Below are positions 43,001 through 54,835 of a stretch of DNA of 64,000 bases, piece after piece. The position numbers and the translations under genes were made by a program. The notes below the pieces were generated by a model that was not told the origin of the DNA, ran no database searches, and worked only from the letters and a program-made list of their open reading frames with translations. The DNA lies in contig OX344763.1 in the NCBI GenBank assembly GCA_947034895.1, forward strand, positions 1,180,501-1,244,500, written 5' to 3'. The DNA comes from Rhytidiadelphus loreus. Taxonomy: Eukaryota > Streptophyta > Bryopsida > Hypnales > Hylocomiaceae. Numbering within the stretch: position 1 is the first letter of the stretch; every line of letters starts with the position of its first letter.

Positions 43001-44640
43001 TCCCCCACTGTTTGTGTGCTCTGCTTTTAAGCATTTGTATTTGATGGCTTCACGTTGTCGGGTAGAGAGGAGCGCGCTTAGAAAACATACGGGGTGTCTG
43101 GCTGCAGGTTGTGAGTGTAGATGAAAGGCAAGTAACAAAACTCGAATCTTCACTTAATCTTCTCTTCAATCTTCGCTTGATCTTCACTTCAATCTTCCAT
43201 TGACCTATCATGTGGTGGTTCTATAGGGCCAAGGGTAAGGGTGTGTGATAAGAAACAAGGCCTCGGACGGGTAAAACGGGACGGCCAAACCATGAGTTGA
43301 CCGTCCGAAAGATTGGCTCCTAAATTTCAAACCCACGGTGACCAGGAAGCGCCTTTCACCGGTGGGAACAATAAATAAGATCGACCATGTGGGCCATTAA
43401 CCCCACTTCGTCGCTACAAACACAAAATGGAGCGCTTATTGGATAACCACGGCTCGCAACAGGTTTACAATGCAGAAATTGAATTGCAACTAGCCTCCAA
43501 ACGGCTGGGAATAACAGAAATGAAAACGAACCATAAGTCACAACACACTGGAGACCCTTAAAGCTTTTCAAATCTTCATCTAAAAGTCTTTAAGTCTTCA
43601 CATCTTCAAAAATATCTTCAAAATTCTAAAGGAACTCCAACTTCACCCTCAAACTATCTAAACTCCACTCAATAAAAGAAGGTAGCAGACCTTTCTATGC
43701 TTCGACACTCATAACTTTTTCATCTCTTCTTCAAATTAAAAGATTGATAGCTTTTCTGAGAGCTAACAAAATTTCCTATCACTCCTGCAACTTTCAAGTT
43801 AATCCAAAACTCTGTCCAACCTCTATGACCTCTCAAAATTTCGGATCATAGATGGTAAAAGCAAGAGACTCTCTCACCTTCCCACATTCACAACTTACTT
43901 ATAAATGCTCCAATTTGAATGAATGATAGCTTTATAGAAAGCTAACAACATTTACTACACTCCATCAAAGTTTCATTTCAAACAAAAGACCTTTTCGTTT
44001 TCTATGGTCGGTCAAAGTCTCAGCCCCTCTTCATAGGAGGCAACAGACCTCCCTCCACTCAAACAAGCACAAATCTCAACTCACAACTTCAAATAAAGCA
44101 AAAGAGAACAATTTGAAAAGTTAATAGTATGATAAACAGTTGCTCTAATTTTCATTACCAAATTTCCAAAACCCAATACATGATGATAGCCTCCAAACAC
44201 TCGGTTCCTCCAAAACAACATTAGGAGAGAAGATGAATAGTGTCCATTTTTTCCTCCCCTTTTTCAATATCTTTTTCCCCTACCTAAACAAGTGTACATC
44301 AGCCCTTAACTCCCTCCTAAATCCAACTTACACCTAATGGCCTTCATATTTGGCCCCACATCTATATCTTTATCTTTAACTTAGAAGGAAAATCACTTCA
44401 AAGTCCAAACTATTTCTATTCTTTCCTTCTACAACTATAACCAAACCAAATAATTTCAACAAAATACTTTAAATATGGATTGAAGTACTAACATCAAACC
44501 AATGCCTATTAAAGATAAAAAACTAGAATGCTAAGGTTAATTTTACTCCATCTGCAAGAACTTGAGAATGAACTTGATAGTCGCAGCGATGTAATCAACA
44601 CGACCCACCTTCGTTAAAAGATTCACTAGCCCTTCTAACC
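40023..44640. other. Mostly non-coding; possible decayed coding fragments
   Basis: No intact gene recognised. A minus-strand frame at 42188-42379 (VMGLAGSKFAKKLIPKGW...) and another at about 42845-43010, ending at a consensus donor GAG|GTGAGA near 42866, look exon-like but match no family I can name. They may be parts of an old transposon-derived gene. A CACTA-like start 'cactacaagagaaag' at about 41420 has no partner end that I could find. Confidence 0.35.
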
Positions 44641-45600
44641 AACAATGGTGATCACGACTTCCTTCAATAGGCTTCATCATGCAGTAATACTAATCGACAT
44701 TGAGACCTTCGAAACATCCTTCAAATGTTACATCTCGACTGCCGGACTCAACACATCTAACCTGCAACAAAATCACCAGTGCCTGAGTGTCACGTTGAAG
44801 ATTCCCGTGCCATTGCTGCTCCACACGAGGTTGTTTTGGCGGTCAAGAAGGCCCAACTTCTTCTTGTAGACGCTCATGCGGCGGCGCAAGACTTAGCGGC
44901 AGAAGAGATTGATCCGGTAGTTGTGACAATAAAAATTCAAATCCAAGCTCTGATTTTGCTTCTTCCTCTTGGGATTCTAAAAAAACCCTCCAGTTCAACA
45001 TTCTGACTATAAAGTGGAAAACAAATACCACTAATGGATTTCAATGAAACTCTAAAACAAAACCGTCATTTTAAATAGATGGCGTGTACCTCCACGAAAC
45101 GTCATCTTGAAGTTATTCAACAAAATAGCATCACCATGAAGCTACTCAATAATACATATTATAATATGTTTTTATACTATGAACAAATGTACAACAGGAC
45201 AACGTTGGTTGGCGTAGGGACACAACAACAATTGCGAAGCTGCGCCAACTTCCAAGGGAGCATGGACTAGGCATTGTCCACATACCACAACAATAGGAAG
45301 AAGGCATGTTGGAGTTGTCCTTGTGGCTAGAGGATGAGGTGTCAATGGACTTGCACCCGGAGTTCCCGAAACTACTAGACAATTTGAGCAAGGGATGTGG
45401 TTAGAGGCGTATGTGGAGGTTTGATGAATTTGTAGAAAGGCCACTGACAATGATGAAAGTGGGACAATGGCAAACTCAGGTGATTATGGGCATTGTGACA
45501 AGATAGCGGATGCGGTGCGCCTCTATTGGGAATGCCCCATATATGGATCCAACCCACCTTCTTACTATCCACATGTTGGTAGAATTTGCAAGTAGAACCT
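44641..45600. other. Unassigned sequence with short open frames
   Basis: A GC-richer patch at 44780-44940 has open frames on both strands (plus strand reading ends near EEIDPVVVTI) but no recognisable domain. The following 500 bp, leading to the transposase-like fragment, has no intact frame. Confidence 0.3.
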
Positions 45601-45815
45601 TATATCGTAAGAGGAAGAAAAATGACAATTGGACAAATGAAGATTTAAAATTTGCCATTGTTGATTTTGATGAGGGTATATCAATTCAACGGGTTGGTAG
45701 GAAAAATGACATTCTTGCAACCACTTTAAGAGGACATATTTGTAGAACTACAATCCAAAGAAAGAAGGAAAAAGAGGGTGACCTAACAGAAGATGAAGAA
45801 ACACAAAACTTGTAG
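45600..45815 (+). pseudogene. Possible pogo/Tigger-type HTH (psq-like) fragment
   Basis: A plus-strand frame encodes KKNDNWTNEDLKFAIVDFDE followed by a helix-turn-helix-like stretch with TTLRGHICRTTIQRKKEKEG and a Glu-rich end. This resembles the psq/CENPB-N DNA-binding domain found at the start of pogo-type transposases (WT..DL..AI, then a short-helix 'TLR' segment, then a basic hinge). No DDE nuclease domain follows and the frame ends at 45815, so at most it is a decayed fragment. The similarity is judged by eye. Confidence 0.4.
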
Positions 45816-48800
45816 ACTTCTTGATGAAAATGTAAAACCTAGGTTTTCCTTTAAATATAGGCCAACTGAGAGGAAAGGTTGGAATTATTTTTCAATCTAA
45901 AGAGATGCCTTTCAAAGATGGAGGGTCTGGCCTTGAATGGATGAAATGCTTCAAAATTAGACATACTTAATTATCAATAAAAAAAGCCAAAGCTTTGCAA
46001 GAAAAAAGAAAAAAAACATATGTCTAGAAAGAATAGCAACTTTCTACAACAATCTGCAAATGCTTTATGATACTTGCAATTATCAATCACATCAGATATG
46101 GAACTATGATGAAAGTGGGGCCTAAACAGAAAAAGATAGTATGGACTATGTTATTGGCAAAAGAGATTCAAAAAATGTCCATAAGGTCACTTTAGACCAA
46201 AGAGAAGGGATTTCAATTTTGTCTTGTATAAATGCCAAAAATACATGAGACTATTCCAAACTTTTTCATTTTTAAAGGGAAGAAGAGAACAAGGTATTAC
46301 CTTCATCAAAAAACAGGTGAAAAATAGGCTGTAATAGCAATACAACTTAAGGCATGGATGACAAATGCATTTTTTAGAGCTTGGATGCTCCACTTCTTGC
46401 TCACAAATAGCAACTTATATGGTATGTCTCTATGAGTTCCATATTTATCACTTGGGACTCAAAAGTTATTTTTTAGATTTCTTATAGTTTTGAGTGTAGT
46501 TTAGTATACAAAAAGCCTAAAAAAGAGTGTAAAACAAAAATAGGTATGCCACATACCAATATAACAATTGGTCCCAAATAGTGTATTTTCCTACAAGAGT
46601 ACCCTAATCCTGCATGTAAATAGGGTAATACCCCACAAATTGTACATAGTTAGTGTATTTAAGTAGAAACGCCCGATTGTCTAAAACTATTATGCATGTG
46701 AATAAAATTTGACTAAAAATGGTCCAAAAGAACTACGTGAGAACCCTAAAATAGATTCCCAAAGAAAGGTTTCACTTTTTCTACTTTATTGACAAAATAG
46801 TAGAAGCCCCAATTGTTAGCTTGCAAGTGAAGAAAACTCAAGACGAACCAGTGAAAGACATCTACAACCGAAGTACAATAATTTGAAGTAGAAATCATGC
46901 CAAGAGTCTGGCGGCACGATCGAGTTGCTAAAATTCCCTTCCATTTGGAAGGTTGCTTATTTATCAGAAGTTATAGGAGGTAGCGAGATTTGATTCTCCT
47001 TGGATAAGGTGAAAGGTAAAAGGTAAAAATATAAACTTTCACTTGTATTTTGGGATTCCATGAGAGGTTCCACAAAAAATTTCAGAAATTTTTGATAGTC
47101 AGAAGATATTCTTCTAAATGGTCAACCACCAAAATTCACGATGGAAAATTCATAAAAATTATCCGGGATGCGATAAAATTTCATTAAAAATCATCATAGC
47201 TTATTTTTTGTTAATAATGCTCTCCAATAATTTTAGTGGTGTTTTGATAGTCAAAAGTATCAAAAATAACAAAATCTTCCAAAACCGGCAAAATTGTAGA
47301 TCAAATATGGAGTTGACCAACATATCGGGAGCAAACGGAGTCGGATTGAAGTCAAAATGGGGTCTTTTTGTATTCCCTTATACCTACTTAAAAGCCCATG
47401 CTAGTTACTTTTCATAGAAAAATCAAACTCCAAAAGTTGGATTTTTATCCTATTTTGGTGTTAAGTTGGCGTTAGGATTCTTTGAGTATTGAGTGTAGGA
47501 AAAAGGGGTAGGGATTCTTTCAACCAAGAAATGGCCTTCTGAAGGCAATGGTACAATCCGTTTGTGATTTGGAGTTAATCTCCAGAAGTTAGAGTTTTGA
47601 ACCAACGTAGAAGTCAAAATTTGAGAAATTAGGATGAAAATCTTGATTGATAAGTTTACCTTGTAGAAATGAGAGGAGGTGGGTGACCTTTGAAGAGTAT
47701 ATAAGGGCACCCCTTCTCCTCTCAAATCACCCTTTCTAACCATTTTTTGGCTTTGCAACACATTGGCTCATTTAGTTGAATTTTTTTGGTCATTTTGAGA
47801 CCAAAGTTGGAAAACGTGTGTTTTTGGAGCATTTCAAGCTCCAAGTTGTGTTTTTATGAGTTTTGAAGGACTTTGGGGTCCCTTCAAATCTTACTAACTT
47901 GTTTGTGTCTTTATAAAGTTTTGTGCATTAACTTGGTCATTTTGGAAGTTATAGAATTAATCCTCCATTGTACCTTGGTGATGCCGCTTTGGGGAGCTTC
48001 TAATGTGTGTTCATGAATATCTAACCTTCTAAGTGGAAATTCTTTAATTGAGAAATCCCCTAGAGTTTGTGTGTGTGGATGTACTAACTTGTTTGTATAT
48101 GTTTTTGTACTAATAAGTGGTTGTACTAATCTCCTAGCTCTAAATGTGTTATGTTGGTTTTTGACAAGTTGACTTGTCGAAATTGTCTTGTATACTCATG
48201 GTTTTTCCCAAATACGGCAAAGCTTTGGCTTTAATTGTCTAGAAATTGGGAAAAAATTTAGTATTATAAAACATACAATGAAGCTTTGATTGCGTATGTT
48301 TTAAAGAGTTGATAGAATATTAGAAGTTCCGAAACTCATGGCAAAGCCTTGACGTCATAGCATTTTCTTTTTAGCAAAAGACCAAACCAAACAAGATTAC
48401 ACTTGTAGCAGATACATATTCAAGCCATAGATCTATTTGTCAATATATTTTCTACAACTTAGTTTGATCCTTGTTAGTTAAAAAAATCAAAACAAACCCC
48501 TTCCCCTTAGTATTCTAGGTTTTGTTTTGCTTCCCTCGAGGTGGCTAAATCCCTGGCAAGCGAGTATTAGCAGAAAAACAACAACCCCCTGGGTGATCAA
48601 ATCCCAAGGGGCATGAGAAAGCCAAGAGGGAGCTCCTCCCCAACGCAACAGGGAGGGCCAGTCAGGTGGGGGGACTTCCCACTAGTCGGCTCCCCTACAA
48701 GCGAGGCTCCCTACCAGCTACGAGCCAGGAAGCAAGGAGGGCGGGGAGTTGGGGCAAGGCTCTTGTAAGGCTTGCAACAAGCAGCCCGCCCAAGCGAAGG

Positions 48801-49440
48801 AAGGCCAAACTAAGAAAAATATGTAGATTTGTTTTTTTTGTTTTTTTGTCTTTTTAAAAAATAAAATAAAGAATAGCTAGAGAGATGAAGGAAGTGAGCT
48901 AAGTTAACATAAAAACAAAAACATAAACAAAACAAAAACAAAAAACAAAAACAAATAGACAAATAGACAAATAAAAAAAATGGTTCATAGAGAGAATCAA
49001 GAGAGTTTGAGAGATTAGTAAACGGATAGTACTACAATTTTAAAACCTCAAACATGCAATATGCAAAACAAACAAGTAGAATAGAATAGAGAAGGCAAGA
49101 CAAAAAGACAAGTGAAACAATCTTAAGCAATAAAATGCAAAATTTGAAGACTTGAAACAAATTAAGAGTATAGATATAGTAGCAAGTAGAGATTGAGTGC
49201 AAGAAATTCAAATGGAAGTAGTCAAAAAATTGTTGACAAAGTGAAAGAAGCCAAATTGTTAAACCTTAGGAAAGAAATTCAATAATTGACATAGAAGTCA
49301 ACTATTAGAAAATTCCCAATAAGATAAAACAATCATCAAAGTCAAAGTAGAAGATGGAATAGTGGTTCTTAGAAAAAAATAGTATAGCATGCAAAAGATG
49401 TAGCATTCTAGATCAAATAAAATAAAATAAATAAAATAAA
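45816..49440. other. Intergenic, no gene recognised
   Basis: Short frames only. A GC-richer block (48530-48800) rich in 'ggcaagg' and 'gggagg' words, and an A-rich 'aaaacaaaaac' run (48910-48960), are low-complexity sequence. No terminal repeats or tRNA-like primer site that would define an LTR element could be seen. Confidence 0.45.
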
Positions 49441-49444
49441 TTAA

Positions 49445-49446
<2 letters not shown>

Positions 49447-49510
<64 letters not shown>
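49447..49510. repeat. (AAT)n microsatellite
   Basis: About 21 consecutive AAT/TAA trinucleotides, followed by a poly-A run. Confidence 0.95.
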
Positions 49511-50558
49511 TTAAAAAAAAAACGTTTAAAAGATAGGAATCATGGCCCAAGCGGAAGACTTTGAAGAGTCTACGGTATTGGCACGATGAATCCTCCTCCT
49601 AGGTATGTTACTAATCTTCACTCTTTTCCTAAATTAGCAAACCTTGATTAGGGTCGAATTCTAGGATCAAGTTAGAATGAATTCAGGTCAAATTTGAAAG
49701 TAGAATATTGAAGTAAAAGTTGAGAGCTTTCTAAAAAGATAAAATAGGTTAAAATCGGAGTTAAAACAAGAAAGATATGAATAGATGAAGATTATGACCT
49801 AAAATGGATGAAGATTAGCACAAACTAGAATTTGTGAACAAGAGTAATTTGGGAAGCTAGAATTAGACCCTACAAGAGAAAATCATCAAACTTTTAAGAA
49901 TAATAAACTAGAAGAAGTAGGACCAAACCTTAGAGTTGATGGAAACCTAATCAAACACTTAGAAGATAGTTTTTAAAGAAAAATTTAGAAATTTATATAC
50001 TTAGAGTTGATCAAGGGGAGTCTATAGATACCCTATACTTGAAGAAAGATTAAAAATTGAAGAAGATAGAGATGGATGAAGAGTAGGGTAAAGATTGGAT
50101 GAAGTAGAACAAAAGTCATCCATTCAAGCTCAAATTTGAAAAGTAGGTAGAGGTAAAATACTTAATTTTAGAGGTAAAGTTTAAAAAGACATTGAAATCG
50201 GGAACCCTTTTAAAATAGTGGATGAAGTTTTTAAGAGCCTTGTAGAGGGTAAACTTCATCCGTCCATAACTATTGCTAGGAAAGTTGGAATAAGGTGAGT
50301 TTTATATTTTTTTAAATGGCATGAGTTTTACTTTCACTTAGGCTAGATAAATTTAGACTATCTCTTCTTCTCTCAAAATTTACAGTGGCTTAGAACTCAA
50401 AGTTGGTAGTAAAAAATTTGCTTAGCAATGACTAGGTTTTAATGGTTAATTTCAAAAGTAAGAATAACAAAGATTTTGGAAAAAAATATCTATTGCTTGG
50501 AAGGCACAATGAATTGACACCTAGGCACCCGAGGCCCAAAATTAGCCATTACAACTAA
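49511..50558. other. Intergenic, no gene recognised
   Basis: AT-rich sequence with purine-rich plus strand; no open frame with protein-like features. Confidence 0.45.
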
Positions 50559-51659
50559 GAGCCTGGTTGTGTTTGCTTAAGTTACCAAGGGTGGGTAACT
50601 AAGCACTCACAATCTCTCACCAAAAGCCATTTGCTAATATTGGATGGACATAAATCCCGCATATCACTTTAGAAGTTATTAAAAGAGCTATGGCAAAATG
50701 ATTAGACTTACTTACTTTCCCATCTCATACTTCCCATGCCCTCCAACCTTTAGACGTCACGTGTTTTAAGCCTTTCAAATTATCATTTAGGGCATACCGG
50801 GACAAATTGACAGTTGGTCATATGGGTCAAATGCCAATTAAAGAAGACCTACCTATATTGGTCTCTAGTGGTTTGAGAAAAGCCTTATCACCTCTAAACA
50901 TTAAAACTTTAGAGGATTTCAAGCTACAGGTATCTACCCAATAAATCCATCTGCCATAAACTCAAAGATGGGTTTAAGTGATGCCTATGTTTAAGAGAGG
51001 AATACAAGCATGTTCAATAGACATTTAGGACAATCTATCAAGTATATTTGAGTCGAAATTGCAACTTGACCAATGGAAATTGCAAAAAATTGTAGATGAG
51101 ATTCCAATAGACCTTAGAATAGACCTTTTGAATTGTACTCAATATTATGTTGAAATTGATTCTAATGATGAGGGAAGATGTGCAAAAGCAATAACAAATG
51201 GGAGTTCTAATAATGAGCAAGAAAAAACACTCAAAATGCAACAATAAACTTACGAAGGTCAAATGCAAATTGATTGTAAAGGAGTCAAAATGCAAGGAGA
51301 TAGTGAATCAACCCAAGGAAGGCAACATTCCCGGAATAATGGATTTAGTGAGTTCTTGCAACTACCATGTGTAGAGGTTCCTACATCTCTAAAACAAGAG
51401 TGAAACCACTAATCAATTACAAAAAATCTATCTTACTAATGCAAATGGAACATGTCAAAAATCTGAAAGAAGTGGCGGCGAAGAGGTAGGCAAGTGCAAT
51501 AGAAAGATAGAAACAACAATTAGAAAAAGAGGCCAACAAACAACAAAGGGCACTAGAAAAACAAGAAAAGCTAAAGGCAAAGCTAGCAAGGGTTGAGGTA
51601 GTGAGGTTTGTGAGTGTTTTATTACCCAACCCTGGTAATTAAACGGGCACAACCAAATT
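50559..51659. mobile_element. DNA transposon remnant with about 60-bp terminal inverted repeats
   Basis: The left terminus reads 'ggttgtgtttgcttaagtta' then 'ccaagggtgggtaactaag' then 'cactcacaa'. The reverse complement of the right end reads 'ggttgtgcccgtttaatta' then 'ccagggttgggtaataaaa' then 'cactcacaa'. These are long imperfect inverted repeats. Near the right end a decayed frame encodes a Lys/Glu/Gln-rich coiled-coil-like stretch (about 51520-51600). The 'gagcctggttgtgtttg' start resembles PIF/Harbinger or hAT ends, but I could not establish a matching target duplication. Outer coordinates are good to a few bases. Confidence 0.55.
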
Positions 51660-52848
51660 TTAGTTTAGTGTGAGTTTCTAAGCTAAGTGAGTATCTAGGC
51701 GGCATCCATTGTACCTTTCAAGCAATGGATCATTTCTAAATGTCTAAATATTATAGACTTGTAAGAGATCTATCAAAAGAGGAGAATAAACATAACTTTA
51801 TTCAATTAACAAGGCTAAATAAGGCTACGATCATTCTAAAGGCAAGAATCTACAGTGCTAAATTATCTAATCTAGGTGAAAGATCAGCTCATTCCATTTC
51901 TAATAAAATAAAATTTGTTGAAATTAGACACTCCTAGAGAAAGTTATGAGTAGATGAAGTTTGGCCTTTGGAAGCCACTCTAAACTTCACCCATCCTTTT
52001 CTAATGACTCCTGGTTCAAATTGACTTGGGATTTTTGCTAAAGATTTGTGTTAATACCTAATGTCTAAGTATTAAGTTTGAACTCGGAGAGACAAATTCT
52101 ACTTGGTTTCACACATTTTGCGTTTCAAACTTCATCCCTCCATATCTTCTAGGGTTTTAATTTTTTTTCAAACTTTAATTTAGTATTGGTCCTCTCTAAG
52201 CTTCTTCTAAGAGGTTCTAAATCTATGATTGTTCATAGATTATCATCAAAGTTTTTAGTTCATCTTCTAGTTTTGCCTAAGGTGTTGAATTTTTTCTAAT
52301 CAATTACTATTTTTAGATTTCTAAGACTTATTACTCAAAGATTTTGATTGTACCTGTCCAACTTGCTAAGTTCAATTTTGAGCTTTCCTAGCAAAAGTTA
52401 TCTATGGATGAAGTTTGACTACTAGGTGATAACATTAAACTTCATCTGCTAATTTTGTTCAAAATTTACTTCTCATTCCACTTTTGGACTTTAGATTTTT
52501 ACTACTTCTAACATTTTGTTTTTTTTATCTTGATTGGATGAATTTGGCTAATTCTCATCCATTTTTGTTCCTAAACTTCATTCAAACCTAGCTCCTTCAA
52601 TTTTTATTGGTTTTTTTAAGTTTAATATGTTTTTGGAAAGCTATGAACTGGCTCTATAAGGTTTTGAAACTAAACTTGAATAAAAACCTAACCCTAATGG
52701 TCTGAATCTAACTTGAAGTTTAATTAGGGTTAGAGTTGGTAATTACCACTTAGAAAGAGCAAAAAAATTGGATTTAGAAGCCCACCTCGAGTCGTGCTTT
52801 GTTGATAAGATGGTTGAAGACTCCTTCACCATACTCCTTGGTTGCCAT
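51660..52848. other. Intergenic, no gene recognised
   Basis: Sequence dominated by 'cttcat(c)c' / 'ggatgaagtt' words, no protein-like frame. Confidence 0.4.
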
Positions 52849-53008
52849 CACTATAAGAAACCTATATTTTATATGATGTTTTCATCATTTTTTGTGATAG
52901 ATTTTAGTGGACATCCAATAAAACAACTTGTGTTTTTATGTCAACAATAACATCCAATGTAACATCCAATGATGAAAACATCATATAAAACATGGGTTTC
53001 TTAAAGTG
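52849..53008. mobile_element. CACTA-type mini-element, 160 bp
   Basis: Begins CACTATAAGAAACC and ends with the inverse GGGTTTCTTAAAGTG. Directly repeated CAT at 52846-52848 and 53009-53011 gives the 3-bp target duplication expected for CACTA (En/Spm) elements. The inner arms ('atatgatgttttcatcatt' and its inverse) extend the hairpin. No coding sequence. Confidence 0.8.
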
Positions 53009-53011
53009 CAT

Positions 53012-53617
53012 CTTGTGTCTCAACAATTTTAGGCTCATTGCTTAATTGATGATGTTTGAATACAAGTTGTAATCTTAATCCTACCCCTCCTATTAATACT
53101 TCTAAGTTTCTTTTGCTCTTCTATCCTATCTTGTAATAGTCTACAATTCCTTCGAGTTAGATTTCCTTGTATACTACAACTTCACACTTCTACAATTTCT
53201 TCATTCATTCTTGTCATATGATTGCTTTAAATGCACCAATCCCTTAGTCAATTTTGTTGGTCACTATATGAGGTATAATAAGGCCTCTATTGAATTCCTT
53301 GCACTTAAAAGGTCATATGAACTTTGTAGGATAATGACAAGGGGATTCTTTAACACTAGTATTGATAAACTACATAACGTTGTTTACCACTGAGGCAAAG
53401 GGCCCTCTTGTCTTTGAAAAGGGGACCCTTCTAGTGAACAAAATTGTCTTATATGACTCCTCAGCCAACCCCAATTTTTGAATTAATTGGTAAGTCCCTT
53501 CTAGGCATCTAGTAAAGCATAATACCTTCCTAATATGGAGAGGACCATTGTGTCATTATACAATATTATGTACTTTCATAGAGCAAAACACACACTAACC
53601 CATTCCCATTTGTTTAA
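53012..53617. other. Intergenic, no gene recognised
   Basis: A short plus-strand frame (53211-53393) has some protein-like composition but no nameable domain or start context. Confidence 0.35.
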
Positions 53618-53861
53618 CCCCTGAGCGCCAAAGCATATTTATTAAAATCTAGACCCTTCTAAACTCATTCCAATCAAACTATCACCTAATAAGAGATGCA
53701 TATAAACTAACTATACCGACTAATTCATAGTGGAGACATTCCCAGAGCTTCACAAAAAGGGACACGTCCTTTTACTGTACTGTTGAAAAGATTATAATAG
53801 TCAAACAAGGAAATCTTTCAATTTGGAGAGGCTAGATTTGAGGCGCTAGGGCGCTCAGGGG
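53618..53861. mobile_element. TTAA-flanked short element, family B copy 2
   Basis: 244 bp, ends 'cccctgagcgcc' and 'ggcgctagggcgctcagggg' (the last part duplicated), flanked by TTAA at 53614-53617 and 53862-53865. The left interior is the inverse of the right interior of the copy at 32201-32439. Confidence 0.75.
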
Positions 53862-53865
53862 TTAA

Positions 53866-54480
53866 GAAATTCTTCCCTCATGTACCAATGTTACACATTT
53901 TCTTTTTAGAATGTACTCCATTGGTACATGAGAACGGAATGGGGTACATGGATGGGAATGGATGAGTGTACCTTACAACATTTTTTTGGGGGGGGTGGAA
54001 ATACACTCCTCGATGACAAATCTATTTTTAGAAATGCAAAATTTGAACATTTTTGTCTTCTGATCACCAAATTCTTCTACAGTGGTTTCAACTGCAAATC
54101 AAAATCCTGGATCCCCACTCTGTGTACATTCCAAATTTTGTCCCCACAACACAGATCACCTGAAATTTTCCCATCACTTGAAAAGGGTCCAATTGAATGG
54201 TCAAAGGGATGTACATCAATGATTAATTGAAGGGCCATCTCCAGATGGGTCAATAATAATAATACAAACAAGTACAAGGAGGACTGAAGGGGCATACAAT
54301 GATACAAGGTGTGGACAAAGTGTGACTAGGACAAGATGAGCATCCATATCCCCAATTCTCATATTCCCCCAAATTGACAAAAGAAAAAGAAAAAACTTTA
54401 ATTTTATAACATACTAATTTCCCTATTACACTAATCAATGGGATTACACTACGGTAACCCGGGTGCCCAATAAATAAAAG
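53866..54480. other. Intergenic sequence before Elongin C
   Basis: No gene recognised. GC content rises from about 54470 onward. Confidence 0.4.
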
Positions 54481-54835
54481 CCCCTCGCCCTGGTTCAGCG
54501 GGAGCGCTGTCTTATCACGAGCTCTTCGGAGTTTGGAGCTCGCGCCGTCAGTCCGTCTGTAGTCATCGTCGCCCCGCATTCTCGTCGCGAGCGTGCTCTC
54601 TCTTCCTTTCCGTTGTCACCGTCGTCGGCTCGCCCACCGCGCCAGCTTTCGAACAAGGTATTACATGCCTAGAATGCTTTTGGGGTTCCGGGATTGAGGT
54701 CGGGATTGGGCTGCATTGCGTTTTGGAGGAGGAGGGGTTTGGGAAGAATTGGGGTTTTGATGATTCTAGGATTGTGTGTGGTGCTGGTGGTGGATTTGTG
54801 CTGTGTAGCGGAGGCGTGGAGAAGAAGGAGAAAAG
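54481..54835 (+). promoter_or_regulatory. Promoter and 5' leader of Elongin C
   Basis: GC- and CpG-rich stretch directly upstream of the start codon, contrasting with the AT-rich flank. A purine-rich leader (gagaagaaggagaaaag) precedes the ATG at 54836. Confidence 0.5.

Noticed and set aside
48530..48830. GC-richer block with a 63-residue frame
   Set aside because: Repeated 'ggcaagg'/'gggagg' words and no domain; low-complexity rather than coding.
49511..52848. Possible LTR retrotransposon
   Set aside because: No long direct repeats, primer-binding site, polypurine tract or reverse transcriptase/integrase motifs could be seen.
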